From positions 3,372,278-3,436,277 of the forward strand of contig JAUPFP010000023.1 in NCBI GenBank assembly GCA_036925085.1: a stretch of 64,000 bases of DNA, in the 5' to 3' direction. This DNA comes from Brachycybe producta (taxonomy: Eukaryota > Arthropoda > Diplopoda > Playtdesmida > Andrognathidae). The notes under the pieces are model-generated. The model had not been told where the DNA came from. It was given only the letters and a program-made list of their open reading frames with translations, and ran no database searches. A program made the position numbers and the translations under genes. Positions 37,701 to 50,800 of the stretch are shown one piece after another. The stretch's first letter is position 1; each line of letters begins with the position of its first letter.

Positions 37701-40700
37701 GTTGAATTTGGATGCGATGACTAGTGGCCACTTATCAACGGTTTTGGCACTTCCTACGAAACGAGCGTAACCGTTCCCTTTCTCGGTTAGCAAATTATGG
37801 TTCGGTTCTTCATTTTTCAGTGTTCCGTAAACGAAAAGTCTATGTACGACCATCTATAGAAGAGAAAGAAACAAAAATTAAATTAGACATATAAACATAA
37901 AAGAACGAAATTTAATGAAAACAAATTTAAAAAATGTTTTAGAAAACTAGAAAGGTAGCACGAATTGCTTAATGATATATTTCCATGTTGATATATTTTA
38001 AAATAAGCTTTTTTAAAAAGTTTCTTTTGAAAAAATATCAACATGAAAATGTTGTAAAAGTGATACACAGAGTATTACAGACTACCGTTCTAGTTTTTAA
38101 CACACTTTCAATTTCTACTTAATGTTGCTCCATTATAAAACATAAATGAAGAAAAGAGAATTATTCAGGTTTATTTCTTTTAAATACGATTTTTTTACTC
38201 AAATTATATTATTTTTTATTTATTTATTTAAATATACATATTTAAATAAATAAATAAAACATAATATAATTTGAATTTTGTTTAAATTAATAAATTTTAA
38301 AATAAACTATTCGGTTAATTACAATTCATGCAATCATTAAAAAATGTTAAGCAAAACTATTTTAAGTTATTGATCGTTGTTGTAAAATAAGTAAATTTTA
38401 CAACAATTTTTCATATATATATATATTTTTACCTCAATTAAAGAAAAATTTAAAAGCGATTTTAAAATTTTAAAAACTTATAAAAAAATAAAATATAATA
38501 TATGTATTAATATATAATGTAAAATAAAATATAAATATTATGAAATCTTTTTAAGTCAGAACTTACTTTTGGTTGTTATTGTAGTTTTGTTATTTGTTGT
38601 TTGTTGTTGATACTCAAGTGAGCTCTCAAATGAATTGAATGAAGATTTAAAGAAATTTATCTCGATATATATACAATAATTTCAGGATATACAAATTAAT
38701 TTCTCAACTTTGAAGGAAAGATGAAGAATAAAATTTTTCCTTGCTATACAAATCAAAAAAAAAAATGAGTCAAAACAAAATTACTCTTGTGTTGTGATAT
38801 ATTTGTGCGTATGTTAGTATAATTTTAGCCGGATAATCATTTTTATTATCTTCCTCAATGGGAACATTGGGGAAGTACACGGATTACATTCAAAGTGAGG
38901 TAAAGTGGGCAAGTTTTCCCGCGCTTTTTATGACGTCACGAGGCACTTTCCCGCCAAATATCGATTTTTTTTTAAATATAGTTTGAAAAACATGACTTGC
39001 CATCTTTTGATTAAGTCATTATAAATTAAGAATTTTTTAATGACATAATTACGGGTGTGCGATAATTGTCATTTCACAGCTCTTGTTGTAAAGCTGTTTG
39101 TTTGTCTGTGATTTTTTTTTTGTCATTCTTTTTAATTTCAGTTAATTTCTGTATAAAAGTATGACGGTCGTAGTAAATAGCGCATCGATCGAATTTCATT
39201 GATTGAAAAGTTGGAAACTAAAGAATTAATATTGTATGAAATGCATAAAAGTTCGGGTGTAATTCTTTCGAAGAGCGCCTACATTAAGGTATCCCGCTTC
39301 AAATAAAAGTTTTTAATTTTAATAGCTTAGTGGGAACGTATGTCTCCACCTCTGACGCTATTACTTAGGGGCATTTTCATCTTTATATGATTTTATATTT
39401 CAAAATAAACATTTTATAGACAAAAAATTAAAAAAATATCGTCTGCTTGAATTCGGATTATTTTCAAACTCACATACATTAAAATGATTGAGCTACCCTG
39501 TATCTACAGACTTGTGTAGCACCCATAGAAATTCCTTTTTTTCAGCATGGCACCCCTTGGTGCACAGATGTCCAAACTTGGGTGGCCTGAATTCTTAGTG
39601 AATTCGAGAAACCAAGTAAAACTGGGAGAAATTGGGAAAAGAGTCCAAAAATACCTTACCTTATAAGGTAATAATCTCAGCCCAGGGCAATGATTGGCCC
39701 AGTTGGTCAATCATTGGGCCCTGAGGTAACAGTCACTCCTTCCTGGAGACCAAATGAGAGGAACGTGCCACTTATGTGTGAGGACAGTTCGAGACAGAGA
39801 GTTCAGAGAGTATGTTTAAACTAGAGTTCAAGTTTAGAGTTCGAGTTTGTAACCAAAGAGATATTTTCTAAAATATATATAGATATACGCACAACAATGT
39901 AACCGTGAAATATGTAAACGAACAGTAAAGAGTTTTATCTACCTCAAGAATTGTGGGTGCGAGTGTTTTGTGAGTTTAATTCCCTCTACAGCGAATAACA
40001 AATCGAGGAGCTTTGGCCAGCAATTATTACCACCAGCAGAGGCACTTGGAAACTTTCCAAGTCCCTCTGTTCAGTGCCTTCAACAAGGCCAAAGGAGGAC
40101 AGAGGACGTTGGAGTGGTTATGCACTGTACAAAAGATTACTAAGGAGTAAAGTCTTTTTGTGGGCTATTCAAGTATACAACTGATCGCAAGAGGACTGTA
40201 TTGTTCGGTACTAGCGACCAGGTTAGTACGAGATGTCGCGACCATAAAATCAGGGGCTGGTCTGCAGCCCGCACCACCCTAAGCGGGCGGTGCTAGAAGG
40301 CCAGCTGCGTCACACTTTCTAGTTTCTAAAACACGTTCAACTTTCTCTTCATGTTTCACCTTAAAGACAGAATAATCAAGAGTTCGAGTCATATGTTGAC
40401 ATTAATTGTAATTAATAATTTTTCAATGTTGCCTAATCTAATCGAATTCTTGTAAATCCAGGTTTGTGTGGTTTTTTTTGTTGTTGTTATTGATATAAAA
40501 ATTGTGATAAAATTCTGTTTGAATCTGAAAACCACTTTCAACTAAAATTAAGTGAAACTTAAAATTTTCTCTGAAAATATTTTAGATTAGAAAGTCACTT
40601 ATACCTAATACACACCTGATAATTTAAATGCATTGAAATAATAAATGTGTTCTACAGAGCCACTGTGAAGGACAAACAAACAATATGTCGAATTCAATTT

Positions 40701-43700
40701 ATTTAGTTAATCTCAAAATATTGAGTTAATACTTAAATATAACATATAAACTATTGACAAATATTGATTTAGTATTTCAATTTAAAATATTAATAATATG
40801 ACACCCCCTGCACATGTGTCGGGTGCACACATGTGTGATGGATGTCGCTAACAAGGTCTTCTGAAGTTTGACCACCCCTTTCTTTGGTCAGAAAGGTTTC
40901 CCATAAAGACAGTGTCCAAAATACGAAAAGATATTTCTTTTCGTCGGCACATATGGATGCAATTAAGAAGAGGAAATCACTTTTCCTCATGTCCAGTGAC
41001 ACTGGACTGGCCCAAATGACTTCTACGAAATCATTTGAATATTTCACAGAAATGAATTCCAAAAAAAGAAATATTTTGGGACCAGAGATCGCCATTGGTC
41101 AGCAAAACCTATGGGCGGCTGCTGGTCACGAGTGGCCCCTCCCAAGGGCCAGAGTAATAAAACAAGCATGCGAGGTACCCTCAGGAGGACAGTAGGCAAA
41201 AAGTTGCGGGAGCAGAATGTTTCCCTCCTCGTTGGAGAGTAGAATATTCTAAGTATAAAAACCTAACCTAACCTTTTCTACAAGTTTCAGTTGCTTATGT
41301 GGTAACCATTCGTTTATTTTCATTTGTATTATGTATCAACAAACGTAAAATAAATCCAGTTTGTATCATAATCAGAAAAGCCATTTTTCTTATTTGTGAA
41401 GTCGTCACTTTTTCTTTAAAACGTGGGAACTTTGAGTCTTGTACACACGGAACGCAACACAGATCGACATGCCATGGAGTCCTACTCCTACCAGAGGCGG
41501 AGGACGACCAAGGGCCACGCATCCAGGTCATCAAGTCGACCTGGATCACCCGGCAGGTCACAGAGCCCGAGCTCGGAGTGTGGAGCGTCACACAACCCGG
41601 ACCCGATTGGCTGGCACAGGGCGAGCCATCCAACAAAGAGAGAGACCAAGCTGGACTGAGTCCAGCATCGTTACAGAAGGACAAAAAGACAAGCAACCGC
41701 CTATACAACAGGGTCCAAGCACGTTACAATAATAAAGTATATTTTTATTTGGGTTTATGTCCTTAACTGGATTCCATATAATTCACCTAAGCACATTTAA
41801 TTTGAATTAATTTAACTATGTGTGTACAAGATATTAGCCTCAAAGTTAAGGTGTGACCATTAGGTTTTTATTAGAATTAGTTACAAATGATGCCACTAGA
41901 TGGAGATATGGGAATTCACGTGAACACGAACTTAGATCTCTGTGTACGCGGCTAAGTTCAAGGAGCGAATTTACTTGGTACCAGTATGTAGGTTTTTAAA
42001 AGCATTTATTAAACAAAATTCTATGAGATGAGTTTGAAATATTTTAAAAAAATGTGAAAATTATTTCAAAAAACTGTATCCAAGTACTGAAACCATAAAC
42101 GTAAAAAAATGGTGATTGGTTCATAGGAACATGTTTAATTTTACCATTTGTGTCGTTTTTGTGTCAATTTTTGTTCAAAGTTTTTGAAATCTTGTTTCCT
42201 TTTCTTCAATCATTTTTGAATCATCATCATTTCCTGTACCTTATCCCGCAAGCAGCAGGGTCGGCCTTGCTGGTTCTAACTCTCCACTTGTTCCGATCTT
42301 GCACCAAGCTCCCAGTGACCCCACATGCCTCCATATCCCGTTTTACTACCACATCTCAGGTTTGCTTGGGTCTTCCTCTACCCCGTTTTATTCCCAGGTC
42401 TAAGTTCATTGCCTGTCTCAGCAGCCCATCTTCTCCACTCCTGAGGACATGCCCAAACCACCGTAGCCTATTTTCCTGCATCTTTTCGACTATATTTGTC
42501 ACCCCTACACTACCCCTAATAAAATCATTTCTAATCCTATCCCTTCTGGTCACCCCACTCATAAACCTTAGCATCCTCATCTCAGCTACCTGCATTCTAT
42601 CCTCATGCACCTTCTTGATTGCCCAACATTCTGACCCATACAACATAGCTGGTCTGACAACTGTTCTATAAAACTTTCCCTTCAACTTTATAGGTAACTT
42701 CCTGTCACATAAAACCCCACTAGTCTGCCTCCACCTATGCCAACCTGCTTTTATCCGGTTTGTGATGTCTAAGTCTAAGCTCCCATCATCTTGCAGCACA
42801 GATCCTAAATATTTGAAGTCATGCACCTGCTGCATTAAACTGTCCCCAAGTCTAATCCCCTCATTCAACTGTTCTTTCCCATCCCACTGAAATTTCATGT
42901 ACTCTGTTTTTGCCCTGCTTATTTTCAACCTCTTTGATTCCAAGGCATTCCTAGTCTCCTCTAACCTTATCTCGAGTTCCAATTTGGATTCCCCAACTAA
43001 GACTATGTCATCTGCAAACAGCATACACCAGGGGACCTCCTGCCTCACCCCTGCCAGTAACTCATCCAGGACCAAAATAAATAGATATGGACTAAGTGCT
43101 GAGCCCTGGTGCACCCCAATCCTAACACGAAAACTGTCAGAGAACCCCCAGGCAGTCTTAACGCTTGTCCGTGCATCCCTATACATGTCCCTCACCATAT
43201 CTATATAACTCTCACTCACCCCCTTCTTCTGTAAGACCTCCACAATAACGTCCGTGGTACTCTGTCATAGGCTTTCTCTAGATCTATAAATACCATGTGT
43301 AACTCTTTCTTGGCAGCTCGAAACTTCTCAATAACTTGCCTTACGGCAAAAATAGGGTGCATTGTGGATTTTCCTGGCATAAACCCAAACTGACTTCCCC
43401 CAATTGCAGTTTTACCCCGTAGTCGCGCTTCAATTACTTTCTCCCAAAGCTTCATCGTATGACTCATCAATTTAATACCTCTATAGTTCCCACATTCCTG
43501 AACATCACCCTTCCCTTTGAAAATAGGCACTAACCAGCTGTCCCGCCATGCATCTGGCATTCTATCCCCCATAGCCAATCTATTGAATAACTTTGTGAGC
43601 CAGGAAATGGCAACATTCCCCAAGACCTTCCACACCTCTACTGGTATCCCATCTGGCCCTAAAGCCTTCCCTAGCTTCATTTTTCGCAATGCCTGAACAA

Positions 43701-46700
43701 TTTCCTCAGCCCTAACCTGCTCCACTTCTTCTCTATCATTATTTCTTCCAGTGAAAGGCTCCTGCTCTACCCCCTCATTCATAAGCTTACTAAAATATTC
43801 CCCCACCTGTTCCGTACTGGCTCCCTACCCCACAATACTTTGCCCCCATTATCCTTAACACTCACCACCACATCTCTGCCTTTATTCTCCCGAGCCCTAG
43901 CTATTCTATATACTGCCATTTCTCCTGCTCTGGTACCTAACTTGGCATACATGTCCGCATATTTCTTATGCTTTGCTAAGGCTACCTGCTGCTTGGCCTC
44001 TATCTTGGCACGCTTGTATTCTATCTGGGCCTCCCTGCTTCCATCGTGCCACCAAGTCTTGAAAGCATCTTTCTTCTTTTTAACTGCCATCTGTACCTCC
44101 TCATCCCACCACCAAGTTTCTCTGTCTAATCGAGACCCCCTACTCGTACTGTCCCTAGTACCTCGTTTCCACAATCACGGATCTGTTGTGCTACCCTTGT
44201 CCACAGCTCTCCTGCAGTGCCATCTAAATCCCATGCTATCTTACCTGCCATTTTCTTAAACTCTTCCACCTTGTCTGGTAATGCCCACCACCTAATTGCT
44301 GTCTCTCCTCTATGTCTGACCACCTGTTTTGCACCCCTAGGTTTTAGGTCTAACACTACTAGCCTATGTTGTCCCGCTAAGTTTTCACTCGGTATCACCT
44401 TACAATCCTTGCACTCGTTTCTATCCTCACTCCGAATCATGAAGAGATCAATCTGGGATTCTCCTGCCCTGCTCTTAAAAGTAATCAAATGTTCCTCTCG
44501 CTTCTGGAATAGTGTGTTTGCTAAAATTAACTTATGTGCCACTGCTGCCTCCAGGATACTCTCCCCTGCTTTATTTCGCTCTCCATAGCCCCACCCACCA
44601 TGTACCTCTTCATACCCTTCCCTACCTCTACCTACATGTCCGTTAAAGTCCCCACCAGTTATGACCCGTTCCTTCCTACTCAGGCCCAACATTAGGTCAT
44701 CAAACTGTTCCCAGAATGCTAGCTTCCTGGCTGTATCTAATCCAACCTGGGGGCCATATGCACTAACTACATTTATAACAATGCCACCCCAAACTACCTT
44801 TACTACTAACAGCCTACTATTTACCCGCCTAACCTCAACCACACTATGTCTGAGTTCCTGATCCGGGACAATTCCCACTCCATTTCTACCCTCCTCACTA
44901 CTTGCATAAATTAATTTATACCCATCCCCAATGTCCCTGGATTTATCCCCTTTCCATCTTGTCTCCTGCAGACATGCAACATTTACCCTCCTAGCCTTTA
45001 GAACACTAGATAACTCCCTAGTCTTCCCTGTCAAACTCCCTATATTCCAGGTGCCAAACCTAAGTTTAGTACCTCCACTTCTACCACTACTTCCAAGACC
45101 TCCTTGTTGTTGATTAAATGGAAATTTTTAATGTTCCATTTTGTAAAATTATTATAAGTGTAACTTTATTCAAACAATTTGTCTAATTATTCTACAATCA
45201 TTAGTCACATTATGTGAGAAATAATTATTATATATATATTTTGCCAGGTCTGTGTCTCTTTCTACATGTATATATATATCTTTCTCTCTTTCTGGGATAA
45301 CGCTGTACAACCATTGAAGCACATCGGAATTTATATAAATTTGAATAAATGAACTGTTTTTTTTTTCTTTCTCAAGGTCAACTATATGTTGCACCCTTCC
45401 CATCCAAGAACCCCATGATATTAAATTGGAGAGGGGAAAAGGTTGAAGTGTAGAGAGAGGGGGGAGAGAGAAAGTGGGGGGGGGGAGAGAGAAAAGTGGG
45501 AGGGGGTGACGAAAATTGAAATGAAAGCAGTAAATAAAAGGAAAAAACGACGCGCATACGCACAATTGCCTGTTAATTTTGCTCCCATCATTTATGACGG
45601 GTTACCCCACTAGTATATACTATTAGTATATAAAGTTAATGAAAACTTATGCAATTTTATATCTTGTTTTATTTTACGGATTTCAATTTTACAACTTTTC
45701 ATAAATTTCATGAACTATTTCAACAAAATAAGTTTCATGAAATTGCCCTTCACTTATAAAATATTGTAATACGATTTACAGAATGCAAAGAAATGAAGCG
45801 AATGTATTCAAAATTATTAATCAGTATTGGAATATTTTTTATAAAAATTTTAAACTTCACTTCAGTTTCAAAAAACGTTGTTAATGTCAGCATGCAACAT
45901 ATGCTCACAAGTTGTCACTATAGTGACACTAATGGCATTTACAACGTGACCATAGTCACTAAGTGACTGGCCGTGTTGCCACTCGAATTGCTGCTATTGG
46001 CTGTTACAACGTTATGACTTGCACAACAATTTTACTTCAGTTTTTTACGACTAGAAACAACACTTTTGTGACAAGCAAAATTCCCTGCAGAAAGCATGGC
46101 GTTTACAACCCATTATCGATTTTTTAAAAAAACGTATTTTACCCTTATATGGCATTTACAACGTTATGGAAATGCACGCCTTAATTATTAAAGATTAGGA
46201 ACCATCAAGTTTGATTGTCTCTAAAATATAAATCACAACAACATTTTTTGTTTCAAAAATATGAATTTGCCTTTTATTAATTAAATAATTAAATTATGAA
46301 TACATTATTGCAATAAAATAATAAATAATAAATAATCACAGATATTTTTTTATATTTGGAAAGTTTTCAAATAAAAAAAACTCCAATGTTAGCTTCAGTG
46401 GAATTCCAAACACAATTAAAACTCGTGCGAATCTTTGTCTCGAATAAAATTAAATATTTTCGCAATTGCCGAGATCATCACTGAAATTGACAAAGAAAAA
46501 GTTAATTAGTTCAAAAAATAACTTTTGAGAGAGTTCACAGACCTAGCGACTTTTAGTGTTCAAGATGAACTGCAAAAAGTGGACGTGTAAAATCGACTAG
46601 AGTGGCCGGTTTTTAGCCACAAGCCGACCATTCTTATGAAGTTCGATTTGACCACTAAAAGTCGCCCAAGTATTATTTTGTTGGTTTCATTTCTTACTGT

Positions 46701-47747
46701 TTGGAGTATCGCAGTCCGTGATCTCCGTACGACGAATAGTTGTCGATAAACGGCATTTCTAACATTTCGGGTTTGTATTTCTTTAAGAAATAAATCCAAC
46801 ACGACAATACATCTCCGGAATCGTCCGTAAGAATTACGTCTCGTTGAATACGTTCGTATAAGTCGGGATGACATTCCAATTCGTCCATCACTTTCAACAT
46901 TTCGTCGTCGATTTCATAGATTTCTCCAACTATGTTCTATAAAAACCAAATTAATTTAAAATTAGTTTAATTTATTTCAAGTCGATTTTTTTTTTCATTT
47001 TTGGTTTTGACTTTTAATATAACTCACTTTTCCTATGCCTTCGTTATACATTAAAAAGGGTACGTTGAATTTGGATGCGATGACTAGTGGCCACTTATCA
47101 ACGGTTTTGGCACTTCCTACGAAACGAGCGTAACCGTTCCCTTTCTCGGTTAGCAAATTATGGTTCGGTTCTTCATTTTTCAGTGTTCCGTAAACGAAAA
47201 GTCTATGTACGACCATCTGGAAGAGAAAGAAACAAAAATTAAATTAGACAAATAAACATAAAAGAACGAAAATTAATGAAAACAAATTTAAAAAATGTTT
47301 TAGAAAACTAGAAAGGTAGCACGAATTGCTTAATGGTATATTTTCATGTTGATATATTTTAAAATAAGCTTTTTTAAAAAGTTTCTTCTGAAAAAATATC
47401 AACATGAAAATGTTGTAAAAGTGATACACAGAGTATTACAGACTACCGTTCTAGTTTTTAACACTTTCAATTTCTACTTAATGTTGCTCCATTATAAAAC
47501 ATAAAAGAAGAAAAGAGAAATATTCAGGTTTATTTCTTTTAAATACGATTTTTTACTGTGTATATTTATTTAAATAAATAAAAAATAATATAATTTGAAT
47601 TTTGTTTAAATTGATAAATTTTAAAATAAACTATTCGGTTAATTACAATTCATGCAATCATTAAAAAATGTTAAGCAAAATTATTTCAAGTTATTGATCA
47701 TTGTTGTAAAATAAATAAATTTTACAACAATTTTTCACATATATATC

Positions 47748-47809
<62 letters not shown>

Positions 47810-50800
47810 CAATTAAAGAAAATTTTAAAAGCGATTTTAAAATTTTAAAAACTTATAAAAAAATAAAATATAATATATGTATTAATATATAATGTAAAAT
47901 AAAATATAAATATTATGAAATCTTTTTAAGTCAGAACTTACTTTTGGTTGTTATTGTAGTTTTGTTATTTGTTGTTTGTTGTTGATACTCAAGTGAGCTC
48001 TCAAATGAATTAAATGAAGATTTAAAGAAATTTATCTCGATATATATACAATAATTTCAGGATATACAAATTAATTTCTCAACTTTGAAAGAAAGAAGAA
48101 GAATAAAATTTTTCCTTGCTATACAAATAAAAAAAAAATGAGTCAAAACAAAATTACTCTGTGTTGTGATATATTTGTGCGTATGTTAGTATAAGTTTTT
48201 ATAATTTTCTTCCTCAATGGGAGCATTGGGGAAGTACACGGATTACATTCAAAGTGAGTTAAAAAGTGGGCAAGTTTTCCCGCGCTTTTTATAACGTCAC
48301 AATGCACTTTCGTGAAATATTTCACATGAGATGAGTTTAAAATATTTTAAAAAAAATATGAAATTTATTTTTAATAATCTGTTTCCAAGTAGTGAAACCA
48401 TAAACGAAAAAAATGGTGATTCTAATTGGTTCATAGGAACATGTTTAATTTTACCATTTGTGTCGTTTTTGTGTCAATTTTTGTTCAAAGTTTTTGAAAT
48501 CTTGTTTCCTTTTCTTCAATCATTTTTGAATAAATGGAAATTTTGAATGTTCCATTTTGTAAAATTATTATAAGTGTAATTTTATTCAAACACTATTCTA
48601 CAATCATTAGTCACATTATATGAGAAATAATCATATATACTATTAGTATATAAAGTTAATGTAAATTTATGCAATTATATCTTGTTTAATTTAATGGATT
48701 TCAATTAATTTTACAAGTTTTCAATATATTTCACAACTTTTCATAAATGTCATGAAATATTTCAACAAAATAAATTTCATGAAATTTTGCCCATCACTCA
48801 TTGTCTTTTCGAAACTTGTTGAATATATGATTCCAAGGAACCGTTTTTTTGTGACGATCTGTTTGTAAATATTTATTCAATAAGAGTTTTATATTGGGGA
48901 TCTTTGCTATTTAGTTTTTTTTGTTTTAGGGGTACGTGATCAAAAGTTTGGAGACAACTGGTGTACTAGTTAGAAAAGGATGGTACCCATGTGACCAGTA
49001 CGGACTACTTGATTGTTGACTAGTGGGGTAACCCGTCATAATTGATAGGAGCAAAATTCACAGGCAATTGTGCCCAGCATTAGAATTTTTTTTCCTCCGC
49101 CCTTTTATGACATCAGACCAAGTAACAAACCCAATTAGAAATTGATGACGTTCATAAAGGGGCTGAGCAAAAGAAATTCTAATGCTGGGCACAGTTGCCT
49201 GTGATAAACTAGTTTAATTTTGCTATTATCCCCTTCCCTTTTTATATTTGAAAGAGAAAATGAGTTTTTCATTTTCTCTGGTGTGCGCATGCGCGTCGTT
49301 TGTTCCTTTTTTACTCCTTTCATTTCAATTTCAGTCACCCCCTCCCACTTTTTCTCCCTCCACGTTTCTCTCCCCCTCTACACTTTCCAACCTTTTCCCC
49401 TCTCCAATTTAATATCATTGGGTTCTTGGATGGGGAGTGTGCAACATATGACCTTGAGAGAAAAAAAGCGGTTCATTTATTCCTTTAAATTTATATAAAT
49501 TCCGACGTGCTTCAAGGTTTTTGTCCTTGTTTGTACAGCGTTAATCACACACACACAGAGACCTGGCTTAATATATATATATATAAAAGGTTAACTTATT
49601 AATCAGCAGTGTGTGTTTTACTGTATCAAAACCTTTTGCAAAGTTCAAAAAAATATTAAGTCAACTTCAGATTGATTATCTAGTTTTGAATGAATGTCTG
49701 GTAATATACAGTGCCGACTGAGTGTCACATGATCGTCCTTTTCTATAGCCGTGCTAATTTTCATTGATTAGATTAGTTAATTAAATGCTTCATTGTGTAA
49801 GAATAGATAATATGTTCACAGAGATTTACAAACGGTAGGTGTTAAAAAATATGGTTTAATAATTAATTGGCAAATTTTTGTCACCAAGATTTATAAACTG
49901 GACAAATATTTGGGGGCTTCCAGGCTTGTGGCAGTATTCCACTAGTTTTGGGACAATTCTTTCAACACAGAATAACAAGTAAATTTGAAAATGAGTTATT
50001 TACAAAACAAATATACTTTATTTTAAGAAATATTCAAAGAATGGTCCGTCAAGTTTTTTTAAAGTAAAAATAAAAATCACAACAACGTTTTTCACTTTTA
50101 AAAATATGAATTGTTTTTTATTAATTAAATTACGAATACATTATTGCAATAAAATAATAAATAATCACAGGTATATTTTTTATATATTTGGAAAGTTTTC
50201 AAATTAAATAACTCGAATTTTAGCTTCAATGGAATTCCAAACACAATTACAACCCGTGTGAATCATTGTCTCGAATTAAATTAAATATCCTTGTAATTGT
50301 CGAGATCTTCACTGAAATTAACAAAGAGCAAAGATAGAAAAAAATAGATTAGTTCGAAAGGTTAACTTTTAATTTTTGTACTATTTTGTTGGTTTAATAA
50401 TATCTTACTGTTTGACATATCGCAGTCCATGATCTCCATACGAAGAATAGTTGTCTATATAAGGTAATTCTAACATTTCCGGTTTGTATTTCTTCAAGAA
50501 ATAAATCCAACACGATAATACATCTCCGGAATTGTCCGTAAGAATTACGTTTCGTTGTACGCGTTCGTAAAAGTCGGGATGACATTCCAATTCGTCCATT
50601 ACTTTCAACATGTCATCGTCGATTTCATAGATTTCTCCAACTATGTTCTACAAAAAGAAATTTAATTTAAAATTAGTTTAATTTATTTATTTCAAGTCGA
50701 TTTTTCTTTTCATTTTTGGTTTTGACTTTTAATATAACTCACTTTTCCTATGCCTTCGTTATACATTAAAAAGGGTACGTTGAATTTGGAAGCGATGACT

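Larger units (their letters stand above)
33423..38913. repeat. Tandem unit 3 of 5
   Basis: Starts TTTTCCCGCGCTTTTTTTGA; its second E2F-like site is degraded (TTTTCCTCCAAA). It keeps ATG followed by GTATGA (33751-33753) at the X exon 1 position. It has two GTGGGG repeats (33927, 35014) in place of the solo LTRs of units 2 and 4, whose sites are empty here. The right part is very close to unit 4. Confidence 0.85.
38914..48274. repeat. Tandem unit 4 of 5
   Basis: Starts TTTTCCCGCGCTTTTTATGA with a canonical TTTCCCGCCAAA about 35 bases on. It shares both solo LTRs with unit 2 and is lengthened to 9.4 kb by a LINE (42221-45114) and a GTGGGG repeat (45228-45610). The X exon 1 position reads ATTGTATG, as in unit 2. 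Confidence 0.85.

Noticed and set aside
42150-42671. 173-residue plus-strand frame, and plus-strand frames to 45113
   Set aside because: Antisense shadows of the LINE reading frames.
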